This document shows, piece after piece, positions 15,996-24,676 of a DNA stretch of 64,000 bases. A model generated the notes under the pieces. It did no database searches and was not told the origin of the DNA. It saw only the letters and a program-made list of their open reading frames with translations. This stretch comes from Lederbergia graminis (GTDB lineage Bacteria; Bacillota; Bacilli; Bacillales; Bacillaceae_C). How positions within the stretch are numbered: position 1 is the stretch's first letter; each line of letters opens with the position of its first letter. Where the stretch lies: positions 1-64,000 of the forward strand of contig NZ_JBHSMC010000021.1 in assembly GCF_042655485.1 (NCBI RefSeq), written 5' to 3'. The translations under genes and the position numbers were made by a program.

Positions 15996-16662
15996 TTTAA
16001 TAAAGCTAGAATGGAAAAAGTTAAATCAAAAATCAGTCATAGGGGAGTTAATGTTCTATCCACTTATATTAATGTTTTTACCTGTATTTTTTATAAAAGG
16101 GGTTAGTGCAGATTTCGGTAAAGACTATGCAACATTTATTGAATTGAACAATTTGCTGCAAATGGGATATACACTTTTTGGTGCCTCTTTAATTAATCAT
16201 GTTTTCATTGAGGAATATAAAAACAAGACGATTTCACTATCGTTTCGATATCCCATTAGTCGCCAAAAACTATTTGCTGCAAAGATATTATTTATCAGTC
16301 TGTTTGTATTTCTGCTTACGATGTCTTCTTATTTATTAACAGGTGTCGTCACATTTGTAGTGGATCAGGTGCATCCAATCGTAAATGGTGATCCTTCGTC
16401 ATCAGACTTGCTTAACTTTTTTATACAAATGTTTTTTCGTTCCTTTGTCATCACGTTGCTGAGTTTTATCCCACTTTTTTATTTTGGCATTTGGAAAAGA
16501 GCAACCATTCCAACTGTATTATGTGGAATTTTCGTCATGCAATCTCATCTTGTAAGTATCATTGATCTTAATTTCAATATCGTTCTTTCGATACTTACGA
16601 TTCTAGGTGGAATTAGCATTTTCCTGTCTATAACAACCGCTGACAAATTTGGAGAGATGTAA
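15961..16662 (+). CDS. ABC-2-type permease (YcbO-like)
   Basis: A 233-residue membrane protein with about six hydrophobic segments, starting MSKLMAVDSLTNLIKLEWKK, the usual cytoplasmic lead-in of ABC-2 permeases. ATG 15961 is preferred to the earlier in-frame ATG 15916 because GGAGG lies nine bases before it and the longer version would add non-conserved residues overlapping the ATPase. It pairs with the ATPase at 15072 as a peptide-antibiotic-type exporter. Confidence 0.88.
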   Translation: MSKLMAVDSLTNLIKLEWKKLNQKSVIGELMFYPLILMFLPVFFIKGVSADFGKDYATFIELNNLLQMGYTLFGASLINHVFIEEYKNKTISLSFRYPISRQKLFAAKILFISLFVFLLTMSSYLLTGVVTFVVDQVHPIVNGDPSSSDLLNFFIQMFFRSFVITLLSFIPLFYFGIWKRATIPTVLCGIFVMQSHLVSIIDLNFNIVLSILTILGGISIFLSITTADKFGEM

Positions 16663-16685
16663 ATCTTTGAAAAGGAGAATGATCC

Positions 16686-17027
16686 ATGAGTATTACGATC
16701 GTACTAAAAGGGATTTTAATATTTATGTTTGTCATGTTAGGAATTCAGAAAATAGTAGGTCATCCTATGCAAGTAGAGATCTTTAATAACCTGAAGCTAC
16801 CCCAATGGTTTCGAATCGTTACAGGATGGGTGCAGTTAGTAGGGGTATTATTACTGGTTATCGGCTTTTGGATAAATTGGATGAATGTTTTTGCAGGGAT
16901 TTGGTTAGGTATCACAATGTTTGGCGCCTTTTTATCCCATCTGCGAATAAAAGACCCAATCGGAAAATCCATGCCCGCCTTCGTTTTCTGTATTATTTCC
17001 TTTGTACTTGTGTTTGTGAGTTATTAG
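16686..17027 (+). CDS. DoxX-family membrane protein
   Basis: A 113-residue protein with four predicted membrane helices: near residues 5-22, 45-62, 67-85 and 95-112. The Q-K-x-x-G segment after helix 1 and the overall pattern fit DoxX-like proteins, some of which take part in redox and thiol stress responses. Its site AAAGGAGAATGATCC follows the permease by about ten bases, so it is probably the last gene of the transporter operon. Function in this context is unknown. Confidence 0.82.
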   Translation: MSITIVLKGILIFMFVMLGIQKIVGHPMQVEIFNNLKLPQWFRIVTGWVQLVGVLLLVIGFWINWMNVFAGIWLGITMFGAFLSHLRIKDPIGKSMPAFVFCIISFVLVFVSY

Positions 17028-17051
17028 GAAATTTAATGAAGTGTATTGGTA

Positions 17052-17090
17052 AAGGGACACTTGCTTTAACGAATAGAAGTGTCCTTTTTT
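17052..17090 (+). terminator. Terminator after the DoxX gene
   Basis: AAGGGACACTT (17052-17062) and AAGTGTCCTTTTTT (17077-17090) form a stem with one bulge and a T-tract. Confidence 0.85.
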
Positions 17091-17137
17091 GTATTTTTAG
17101 TGATAATGGTTAGGGATTTCTTTAATAGAATCACTAC

Positions 17138-18124
17138 TTACACTGTTTCACCTTCAATTATTTCATGGCTAATCTGGATTCTTTTCGGTATTTCGTTTCC
17201 TTCAATTTTATCAACTAAGGAGTTTACTAATTGAATTCCGATATCTTCTATAGAAAAACCAACTGTAGCTAATGAGGGAGTAACGTATTGAATCGTATCA
17301 ATATTATCAAATCCCATTAGCCCCATTTCTGTAGGTATATGAATTCCCTTGTTTTTTGCATATTTTAGAATATCGAGAGCATAAATGTCACTAGAGCAAA
17401 GAAATGCAACTTTTTCATTACCTAGGTTGCTTATGTTATCAATCGTGTCAATGTAATTCATATCTGTAATAACTATAGATTCCATATTTTTATGCAACTT
17501 CATCGCTTTATTAAAACCTTTTAACCTCTGTTCAGGACCATATATATTATTAGAGGGATTGGATTCTCTTAATGCAGGTGTTATATATATCAATTTTTCA
17601 TAGTTTTTAGAAGCTAGATATTGTACGGCATCTATAATTGCTTTTTCATCATTAATCCAAATAAATGGAAACTCATCTGATATTTTATTACCAAACGTAA
17701 CAATAGGTACTTTTAGATTTCTTAAATATTTTTCAAACTCTTGTCCTTTATTTACGGACATTAAAATGATTCCATCGACTTTTCGATCTACTAAATACCG
17801 AATATATTCTTTTTCTAGCTCAGGTTTTTTATGTGTAAGTGTTAAATAAACAAAATAGCCAAGTTCTCTCGCTCTCGTTTCAATCGCATTGGCAATTTGC
17901 GAAAATATACGATTATTTATATCAAATACAACAATGGCAATGGTCATTGTTTTTTTTGTAACTAAACTTTTAGCAATAAAATTGGGTCTATATCCGACTT
18001 CTTCGGCCACTTTTAATATTTTCCTTTTCGTTTCAGGACTAATACCTGGGCGGTTATTTAACGCACGATCGACAGTACCTCTAGATACTCCGCAAAGACG
18101 CGCTATTTCTTTCGTATTAACCAT
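17138..18124 (-). CDS. LacI-family transcriptional regulator
   Basis: A 328-residue repressor. Residues 1-50 carry the LacI helix-turn-helix (TKEIARLCGVSRGTVDRALN) and hinge (YRPNFIAKSL); the rest is a periplasmic-binding-protein-like sugar-binding domain. It is transcribed away from the GH116 gene at 18474. The intervening 350 bp hold three copies of a perfect palindrome, GTGCACGTGCAC, the most likely operators of this protein or of the second LacI protein at 25911. The effector is presumably a sugar released by the locus enzymes. The C-terminus is intact. Confidence 0.9.
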   Translation of the reverse strand: MVNTKEIARLCGVSRGTVDRALNNRPGISPETKRKILKVAEEVGYRPNFIAKSLVTKKTMTIAIVVFDINNRIFSQIANAIETRARELGYFVYLTLTHKKPELEKEYIRYLVDRKVDGIILMSVNKGQEFEKYLRNLKVPIVTFGNKISDEFPFIWINDEKAIIDAVQYLASKNYEKLIYITPALRESNPSNNIYGPEQRLKGFNKAMKLHKNMESIVITDMNYIDTIDNISNLGNEKVAFLCSSDIYALDILKYAKNKGIHIPTEMGLMGFDNIDTIQYVTPSLATVGFSIEDIGIQLVNSLVDKIEGNEIPKRIQISHEIIEGETV

Positions 18125-18224
18125 TTATAATCATCCTTTTAAATTTACAGATAAGTTTACTAATTCTATTTACTTTGATTATTTATGATGATATTATAAA
18201 ATCATTAAAATATCAACACAAAAA

Positions 18225-18238
18225 CGTGCACGTGCACG
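18225..18238. promoter_or_regulatory. Operator copy 1 (GTGCACGTGCAC core)
   Basis: CGTGCACGTGCACG is perfectly palindromic. It lies 100 bases upstream of the minus-strand LacI start codon and 79 bases from copy 2 (centre to centre), so it could serve autoregulation or looping. Confidence 0.75.
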
Positions 18239-18304
18239 GATATGGGCAATTTTATTGAGTTTGTATCTAATTTGGTGTTTTTTCATATTTTTTTGCTTTA
18301 AGTT

Positions 18305-18316
18305 GTGCACGTGCAC
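18305..18316. promoter_or_regulatory. Operator copy 2 (GTGCACGTGCAC core)
   Basis: The same 12-base palindrome, flanked T...G as in copy 3. It lies 101 bases from copy 3. Confidence 0.75.
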
Positions 18317-18405
18317 GATAAATTTTATGGAATCAAAAATTGTGTTGATAAAGACAGTGAAAGGAGGAGGTACTTTAATTTCTGTTTTTTTTATGAATAA
18401 AATTG

Positions 18406-18417
18406 TGCACGTGCACG
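18406..18417. promoter_or_regulatory. Operator copy 3 (GTGCACGTGCAC core), next to the GH116 promoter
   Basis: The third identical palindrome follows directly on a -10-like ATGAATAAAAT stretch, 57 bases before the glycosidase start, where a bound repressor would block initiation. Confidence 0.78.
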
Positions 18418-18473
18418 TTACGGAGAGATTAAGTAATAATCATTAGAAATACGTTCTTAAAGGATGAGGAAGC

Positions 18474-20975
18474 TTGGTTAAAATAACAGAGGGTTTAGGA
18501 GAAAACAAACCATTTTCACATAATGAATTATTTGAATCCGGTTACATTCGGCAGTATGGAAAAGATGCAACAGCTACAGCATTTCTTTTAGGTGGAATTG
18601 GTACGGGTAATGTATCTCTAGGTAGTAGAGGAGAGTTTAGAGATTGGGAGATATTTAACCATCCAGGGAAAGGCGCCACATTACCTAATACGTATTTTTC
18701 TATTTGGGCACAAGCTGAGGGGAAAGAACCCGTTGCAAGAATACTAGAATCAAAAATAAATCCACCACATACACATGCTCATGGTTATTCGCCAGGAACA
18801 GCAGCGGGCTTACCTCGATTGGAAAATTCTAAACTAGTAGGTAAATATCCGTTTGTTCGTGTTGTATTTGAAGATAACAGTTTACCGGTGGATGTGGAAT
18901 TAGAAGCATTTACACCTTTTATTCCATTAAATCCAATGGATTCTGGAATACCTGGGGCTTACTTGACCTACAAAGTAAAAAATACATCTAACGTACCTGT
19001 AGAGGTTACGATTGCTGGATCTATCATAAATCCAATCGGGGCTACCTTTGATCAGAAAGGGAATTTACAAACACAAAAATGCTCGCAGAATTGGAACCAA
19101 TTTATTGAGGAAGAGGATTTTTCAGGCTTGTTTTTGCGGTCTTATAAATTTCCAGAAGTGCACAGAGAATTTGGAAATATTGCCTTAACTACTACGAATA
19201 AAAAGACAACATATAAAAGGTCATGGCTACGCGGACCTTGGTTTGATCACTTACATGAATTTTGGGATGACTTTTCAAAGAATGGTTTATTTACCGATTT
19301 AGAGTATACATCGCCAAGTAAAGACGGGAGTACTGATACTGGAACACTAGGCGTTCGTGAATCTATTTTACCAGGAGAGATAAAAGAATTTAGTTTCTTT
19401 TTAACTTGGTATTTTCCAAATCGTTTAAATGGTTGGAGTGATGCTTTCTCAGTAAAGGAAAAAGGACGTGAAACGGTAGAGAATTACTACACCAATCATT
19501 TTGATAGTGCTTGGTCCGTTGCAGAATATATGGTGAAGAACCGTAAGCGATTAATACAACAATCACGCACTTTTGAAGATGCATTGTTTAGTAGCTCTCT
19601 TCCTAGTTATGTCATTGATGCGATTGCAAGTAATATTACAGTACTTAGAAGTACCACTTGTTTTTGGTTGAAGGATGGTCGTTTTCTTGGCTATGAGGGA
19701 TGTCATGATGATTGGGGATGCTGTGACGGAAATTGTACACATGTATGGAATTATGCGCAAACACTAGCATTCTTGTTTCCGACTTTAGAACAGAACATGA
19801 GAGAAACAGAGTTTTTGGAAGAGGTCGATCAGGATGGAAAGATGAATTTCCGTGCAGTGCAAATGTTTGATTGCGAATGGACATTTGGAGAAAATCCTGC
19901 GGAAGCCGCTGCTGATGGTCAAATGGGTGCAATTATGCGTGTGTATCGCGAATGGAAGCTTTCCGGAGACGATACATTTTTAAAAAAGTTATGGCCAGCA
20001 ATGAAAAATGCACTTAAGTATGCATTGCTTCAATGGGATACGGATGAAGATTTAGTACTAGATGGCAAACAACATAATACGTACGATATCGAATTTTACG
20101 GCCCAAACCCACTAACTGGTGTTTTCTTCTTAGGTGCTTTACGAGTTGCGGAGGAAGTAGCTTCCTACTTTGGCGAATCAGATAACGCTAGTATGTACAG
20201 GGAAGTTTTTGAAAAAAGTTCAAAACGACTCGATGAGTTACTGTGGAATGGGGAGTATTACATTCAATTATTAGACGATGTGAATCAACATAAATATCAG
20301 CATGGAACAGGGTGTCTCTCGGATCAATTGCTTGGACAGCAATTAGCTCACCTATTTGATTTGGGGTATTTATTACCAGAGGATCATGTGAAAAAGGCTG
20401 TCTATTCCATTTATAAACATAATTTTAAAACTGATTTCAGTAATCACGCGAACCCTCAAAGAACTTATGTATTAAATGATGAAAAAGGTCTTCTCCTTTG
20501 CTCATGGCCAAATGGTGGTCGTCCAACATTTCCATTTGTTTATTCTGATGAAGTATGGACGGGAATTGAATATCAGGTTGCTACCCACCTAATATATGAA
20601 GGTTTTATCACAGAGGGCTTGTCGATTGTAAAAGCTATACGTGAACGCCATGACGGAATTCGTAGGAACCCTTGGAATGAAGTGGAATGTGGTCATCATT
20701 ACGCACGTTCCATGGCAAGTTGGGGATTATTAATCGCTTTAAGTGGTTTTACTTTTGATATGACGAAAAATGAGCTTAGTTTTAAACCACGGATTAATGA
20801 GGAGGATTTCTCCACATTTTGGAGTACAGGGAAGGCTTGGGGGACATTCCAACAAAAGAAAAATACAGATACAGGTGAATGGGAAGTAAGTATTGATGTT
20901 CTTTATGGTGATGCTACAGGGTTAACAGTACATGCTTGCGATAAAAATTGGGAAGTAGTTTCTGCAGCTCGTTAG
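18474..20975 (+). CDS. GH116-type (DUF608) glycoside hydrolase
   Basis: An 833-residue protein of the GBA2-like family: N-terminal beta-sandwich (about 30-320, beginning FLLGGIGTGNVSLGSRGEF) and C-terminal (alpha/alpha)6 barrel. GH116 enzymes are retaining beta-glucosidases or xylosidases. By position Glu408 in GYEGC and Asp538 in NTYDIEFYGPNP correspond to nucleophile and acid/base. Unusually for the family, Glu408 starts a cysteine-rich motif (Cys410, Cys416, Cys417, Cys421, His423) also found in the paralogue at 34378. No signal peptide is seen, so it acts in the cytoplasm on imported oligosaccharide. The TTG start follows AGGATGAGGA. It heads an operon with a sugar-binding lipoprotein, a G3E GTPase and two GH43 genes. 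Confidence 0.85.
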   Translation: MVKITEGLGENKPFSHNELFESGYIRQYGKDATATAFLLGGIGTGNVSLGSRGEFRDWEIFNHPGKGATLPNTYFSIWAQAEGKEPVARILESKINPPHTHAHGYSPGTAAGLPRLENSKLVGKYPFVRVVFEDNSLPVDVELEAFTPFIPLNPMDSGIPGAYLTYKVKNTSNVPVEVTIAGSIINPIGATFDQKGNLQTQKCSQNWNQFIEEEDFSGLFLRSYKFPEVHREFGNIALTTTNKKTTYKRSWLRGPWFDHLHEFWDDFSKNGLFTDLEYTSPSKDGSTDTGTLGVRESILPGEIKEFSFFLTWYFPNRLNGWSDAFSVKEKGRETVENYYTNHFDSAWSVAEYMVKNRKRLIQQSRTFEDALFSSSLPSYVIDAIASNITVLRSTTCFWLKDGRFLGYEGCHDDWGCCDGNCTHVWNYAQTLAFLFPTLEQNMRETEFLEEVDQDGKMNFRAVQMFDCEWTFGENPAEAAADGQMGAIMRVYREWKLSGDDTFLKKLWPAMKNALKYALLQWDTDEDLVLDGKQHNTYDIEFYGPNPLTGVFFLGALRVAEEVASYFGESDNASMYREVFEKSSKRLDELLWNGEYYIQLLDDVNQHKYQHGTGCLSDQLLGQQLAHLFDLGYLLPEDHVKKAVYSIYKHNFKTDFSNHANPQRTYVLNDEKGLLLCSWPNGGRPTFPFVYSDEVWTGIEYQVATHLIYEGFITEGLSIVKAIRERHDGIRRNPWNEVECGHHYARSMASWGLLIALSGFTFDMTKNELSFKPRINEEDFSTFWSTGKAWGTFQQKKNTDTGEWEVSIDVLYGDATGLTVHACDKNWEVVSAAR

Positions 20976-21008
20976 TTTTGCGGAATATTAAAATAAGGGG
21001 GATTATAT

Positions 21009-22367
21009 ATGCATAAAAAAATAAGTATTTTACTATTATTCACAGTTCTAATGTTGATGATGGCTGCCTGTTCGGATAAAAAAGAGAATACAAACTCGCA
21101 AGGAGAAAATAATGGTGATGATAAGGGAGGAATAGAGGGAATTAGCTATGTATATGACTCTAGTACTTCCGGTGAAATTACCTTTTGGACATATGACCCT
21201 TTATTTGCGGATGTCATCGTAGAATTTAATAAGGTATATCCAAATATAAAAGTGAATTTCACTCCATTTGAATATGGGGAGCACCATAGCCAGTTACAAA
21301 CAACACTAAATGCAGGAAGTGGTGCACCTGATGTAGCACAGGTTTCAGCTGGTGAAATACCAAGGTATGAATCGGAAGGGCTTTTAGAGGATTTATTACA
21401 GCCACCTTTTGATGCAGGAAGATATAAAGAATATCAAGCAGAGTACAATTGGGAACGTTACATGTCTTTGGATGGTAAACGACTTTTAGGTATTCCATGG
21501 GATGTGCATCCAGGAGTATTTTTCTATCGACCTGATCTATATGAACAAGTGGGACTACCAACAGATCCTGAGGATTTAGGAGAGTTTTTGCAAGAACCTG
21601 AAAACGTTTTAGAGGCAGCGAAGTTATTAGCTGCAAATGATTTATATATGTATGAATGGAGAGATTCCCCAGCTGTTCATTATGGAGATGCATTAGGGTA
21701 TTTTGATTCTAATCTAAACTATACACGTAACAATGAACGTATGATTGAAATGATAGATATCGTAAAGCAGGGGGTTCAATTGGGCTGGGCTCCGCAGATG
21801 GGTCTTTTTAGCGATGAAGGAAAACAACTTATCAAACAAGGGAAGGTGGCATCTTTCCCATTAGGAATAAGTGGGGCTAGACATATGGAAAATATGCTCC
21901 CAGATCAAGCAGGGAAGTGGAGAGTTACTAAAATGCCATTAGATTTAAATGTGGAATTAGGAGGTTCTACTTTCGTTATTCCAGCTCAAGGTAAGAATAA
22001 GGAAGCTGCATGGGCATTTGCAGAATGGATTGCGACATCTGAAGAAGCATGGAAAATATATGCAGAGTACGCAGTTCAGCCTGGATTTACACATATTGGA
22101 CAGTTGCCGTGGTATCAAGAACATACAAATGATTTTTTAGGTGGACAGGAAGACTTTAAGCTTTATACAACCATTCCTGAGAATATACCAAAGCGAAAAA
22201 TGACGATTTTAGACGGGCAAGCATGGCCAGTATTTATAGATTCCATTAACGAAGCGATAGACAAAAATATTGATTCTAGAAGTGTTTTACAGCAGATAGA
22301 GGATGATACATTAAAAAAACTTGCGCCAGATATCCAAAAACTGAAAGAGGAATTTGGTATTGACTAA
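21009..22367 (+). CDS. ABC sugar transporter substrate-binding lipoprotein
   Basis: A 452-residue family-1 extracellular solute-binding protein. The signal peptide ends in a lipobox with Cys21 (LMMAAC), followed by a Ser/Asn/Gly-rich tether and a binding-protein fold (EITFWTYDPLFADVIVEFNK). It captures an oligosaccharide outside the membrane. No permease follows it; the only permeases of the locus are at 32508 and 33450, which also have their own binding protein (31092), so this one may feed the same permeases with a second substrate. A hairpin follows the stop. Confidence 0.9.
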   Translation: MHKKISILLLFTVLMLMMAACSDKKENTNSQGENNGDDKGGIEGISYVYDSSTSGEITFWTYDPLFADVIVEFNKVYPNIKVNFTPFEYGEHHSQLQTTLNAGSGAPDVAQVSAGEIPRYESEGLLEDLLQPPFDAGRYKEYQAEYNWERYMSLDGKRLLGIPWDVHPGVFFYRPDLYEQVGLPTDPEDLGEFLQEPENVLEAAKLLAANDLYMYEWRDSPAVHYGDALGYFDSNLNYTRNNERMIEMIDIVKQGVQLGWAPQMGLFSDEGKQLIKQGKVASFPLGISGARHMENMLPDQAGKWRVTKMPLDLNVELGGSTFVIPAQGKNKEAAWAFAEWIATSEEAWKIYAEYAVQPGFTHIGQLPWYQEHTNDFLGGQEDFKLYTTIPENIPKRKMTILDGQAWPVFIDSINEAIDKNIDSRSVLQQIEDDTLKKLAPDIQKLKEEFGID

Positions 22368-22376
22368 GCTTAGATG

Positions 22377-22406
22377 GAGCTAGCCTGTTAAAGGGGTTAG
22401 CTCTTT
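22377..22406 (+). terminator. Partial terminator between binding protein and GTPase genes
   Basis: GAGCTA (22377-22382) and TAGCTC (22398-22403) pair, with CC/GG extending the stem, and TTT follows. It is probably an attenuator that lowers expression of the downstream genes relative to the abundant lipoprotein. Confidence 0.55.
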
Positions 22407-22444
22407 CAAGAAGATTGTTAATTATTTCCTGGAGGGAATTCTAA

Positions 22445-23527
22445 ATGAAACAAACAAAGGTCATTATTATCAGTGGATTTCTTGGAGCAGGGAAAACTAG
22501 TTTAATGGTTTCTGCAGCTGATCAATTGCGCGCAAAAGGATGGAAGGTTGCATGTATTACAAATGATCAAGGCGAGCAACTAGTGGATACAAAAATAGTG
22601 TATTCAAATGGCTTTCCAATCCAACAAGTACAAGGTGGTTGCTTTTGTTGTAAGTTTGATAACTTAGTAGACACAATAAATCACATTGTAAACCATAATG
22701 AAACAGATGTTATTTTTGCAGAAGCAGTGGGCAGTTGTACAGATATAATGGCAACTGTCAACAAACCTTTAGAGGCGTTTCATGGAGAATTACTTGATAT
22801 ACAGCCACTTACAGTTGTAGTAGATCCGCAACGATTTCGAGATATAAAAAAAGAGAACTCCATATATACGACTGAAATAGCATATTTGTTTGAAAAGCAA
22901 ATAGAGGAGGCACAGTATTTACTTTTAAATAAGGCTGATGTAAATGAAAAAATGGAGATAGAAGAAATAAAAAATCAATTAGATAATATAATACCCTTTG
23001 CCAAAATATTCCCTACATCCGCTGTTAATGCGATGGGTGTGAACGAATGGTTGGACAATATTTTTGATAGTAACGATTTGAATGCCACTGTTCTTGATAT
23101 TGATTATGATGTTTACGCTAAAGCAGAAGAACAACTAGGATGGTTGAATTCAAGTATTAGTGTATCTGGTTTACAAATTGATGTACTTGAATTTGCAAAT
23201 GAATTATTGAATAAGTGGCTAGAAAAATTGGAGCAACGAGGTGCGGTTGTTGCACATCTGAAAATATGGGTAGAGGATGAGAATAGACATCTGAAGCTGA
23301 GTTCTGTTAGAAATAATGAGATTTATCCGTTAAATGATATAAAACATGGAATTTGGTTAAGTGATAAAGTTGATATTTGGATTAATGCCAGAATCAATAT
23401 TGATTATCAAATGTTGAAAATCATACTAGAAGAAATAAAGCTGGAGTATAAGACACTAGACATTATAGTAAATCAATTGGATAACTTTGCTCCTAGTAGA
23501 CCAGTACCGACACATAGGTTTGTATAA
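22445..23527 (+). CDS. CobW/G3E-family GTPase (COG0523-like metallochaperone)
   Basis: A 360-residue P-loop GTPase. Walker A is GFLGAGKTS (11-19); the metal-binding CxCC motif is in GGCFCC (Cys66, Cys68, Cys69); NKAD supplies the guanine specificity. G3E GTPases insert zinc, nickel or cobalt into client proteins or manage metal pools. Finding one inside a sugar operon is unusual. It has GGAGGG upstream and its stop directly abuts the ATG of the first GH43 gene, so it belongs to the operon. A client within the operon is the simplest explanation, and the cysteine-rich GH116 enzymes are candidates; this is inference. The C-terminal CobW_C domain is diverged. Confidence 0.88.
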   Translation: MKQTKVIIISGFLGAGKTSLMVSAADQLRAKGWKVACITNDQGEQLVDTKIVYSNGFPIQQVQGGCFCCKFDNLVDTINHIVNHNETDVIFAEAVGSCTDIMATVNKPLEAFHGELLDIQPLTVVVDPQRFRDIKKENSIYTTEIAYLFEKQIEEAQYLLLNKADVNEKMEIEEIKNQLDNIIPFAKIFPTSAVNAMGVNEWLDNIFDSNDLNATVLDIDYDVYAKAEEQLGWLNSSISVSGLQIDVLEFANELLNKWLEKLEQRGAVVAHLKIWVEDENRHLKLSSVRNNEIYPLNDIKHGIWLSDKVDIWINARINIDYQMLKIILEEIKLEYKTLDIIVNQLDNFAPSRPVPTHRFV

Positions 23528-24634
23528 ATGAAGGGAAAGGAAACTACTATATTGAATAGAAATAAGTTGCTTTTAGTAGGTATAGTAATCACTATCACAT
23601 TTGTAACTGTAGGCATTTTACTTATACTAACCAACAAGAAGGTACAGACAGGAGGGGAGGATGGAAATCTAGTCACAACATCCTATACGAACCCTGTCTA
23701 CTACCATGATGCAGCGGATCCATCGAGTGTATTAAAAGATGAGGATGGCTACTATTACATTGTGACAACACAGTCCAATTATACAGGTACAGTTAAGAGG
23801 CTACCGATTATTCGTTCTCTTGATTTGGTCAACTGGGAATTGGTCGGTGAGGTGTTTTCCAATACTAATCTACCAGACTGGACAAGTAAAACGAATATAC
23901 ACTTGTGGGCACCTGATTTAGTAAAGCATGAGGGGAAATATTATGTTTACTACTCGGCAAATGTGAATGATTCTGAAATCGAGATGGCAATTGGTGTGGC
24001 GGTTGCAGATTCCATCACAGGTCCCTATGTTGATAAAGGAGAACCGATCGTTACGGGTCCTCGCTTTACAACAATCGATCCATATATTTTTAAAGATGAT
24101 GACGGAAAGAGATATATGTACTGGGGTTCAGGTCATGAACCACTAAAAGTGCAAGAGCTTTCAAATGATGGTATGTCTTTAGTGGGAGAAAGGAAACAAG
24201 TTCTTCGCCCTGATCCCCGTAGAGATTATGAAACTCTCATTGAGGCTCCATGGGTCATGAAACGAGGAGAATATTATTACTTGTTTTATTCTGGAAATCA
24301 CGGGAAGAACTATGCAGCAATGGTCGCTAGATCAACATCTCCTTTTGGCCCTTTCGAAAAATATTGGGAAAAGGATGCATCTAAGAGACCTATCATTGAA
24401 ATAAATGAACGGTATTATGAGCCCGGACATAATTCCGTCGTTACAGACGAGGCAGGGCAAGATTGGATAGTGTATCATGCGTATGATAATAATGCGCCTT
24501 ATATGAATAGAATGATGATGATAGATAAGTTGGAGTGGATAGATAACTGGCCAGTAAGCAACGGGCCAACTTTCACATTGGTGGAGGATGGGCCAGTAAC
24601 GAAGAAACCTATGAATCTAGAAAAAGAAGAATAG
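23528..24634 (+). CDS. Membrane-anchored GH43 glycosidase (arabinosidase/xylosidase type), copy 1
   Basis: A 368-residue enzyme with an N-terminal membrane anchor (about 13-34) and an extracellular five-bladed beta-propeller of family GH43. The catalytic triad is visible: general base Asp64 in AADPS, pKa modulator Asp184 in TIDPYIF, and general acid Glu239 in LIEAPWV. The family removes arabinose or xylose from plant or bacterial glycans with inversion. Its ATG abuts the GTPase stop. The paralogue at 24677 shares the same anchor and core, so the pair arose by tandem duplication. Substrate linkage cannot be read from sequence. Confidence 0.9.
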   Translation: MKGKETTILNRNKLLLVGIVITITFVTVGILLILTNKKVQTGGEDGNLVTTSYTNPVYYHDAADPSSVLKDEDGYYYIVTTQSNYTGTVKRLPIIRSLDLVNWELVGEVFSNTNLPDWTSKTNIHLWAPDLVKHEGKYYVYYSANVNDSEIEMAIGVAVADSITGPYVDKGEPIVTGPRFTTIDPYIFKDDDGKRYMYWGSGHEPLKVQELSNDGMSLVGERKQVLRPDPRRDYETLIEAPWVMKRGEYYYLFYSGNHGKNYAAMVARSTSPFGPFEKYWEKDASKRPIIEINERYYEPGHNSVVTDEAGQDWIVYHAYDNNAPYMNRMMMIDKLEWIDNWPVSNGPTFTLVEDGPVTKKPMNLEKEE

Positions 24635-24676
24635 GCTATCGTATTCGTACATGTTAGGGGAAATTGGGGGAGTAAA

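Noticed and set aside
18255..18446. 63-codon frame across the LacI operator region
   Set aside because: It runs through the three operators, has no domain and ends before the GH116 start; it is a regulatory region.
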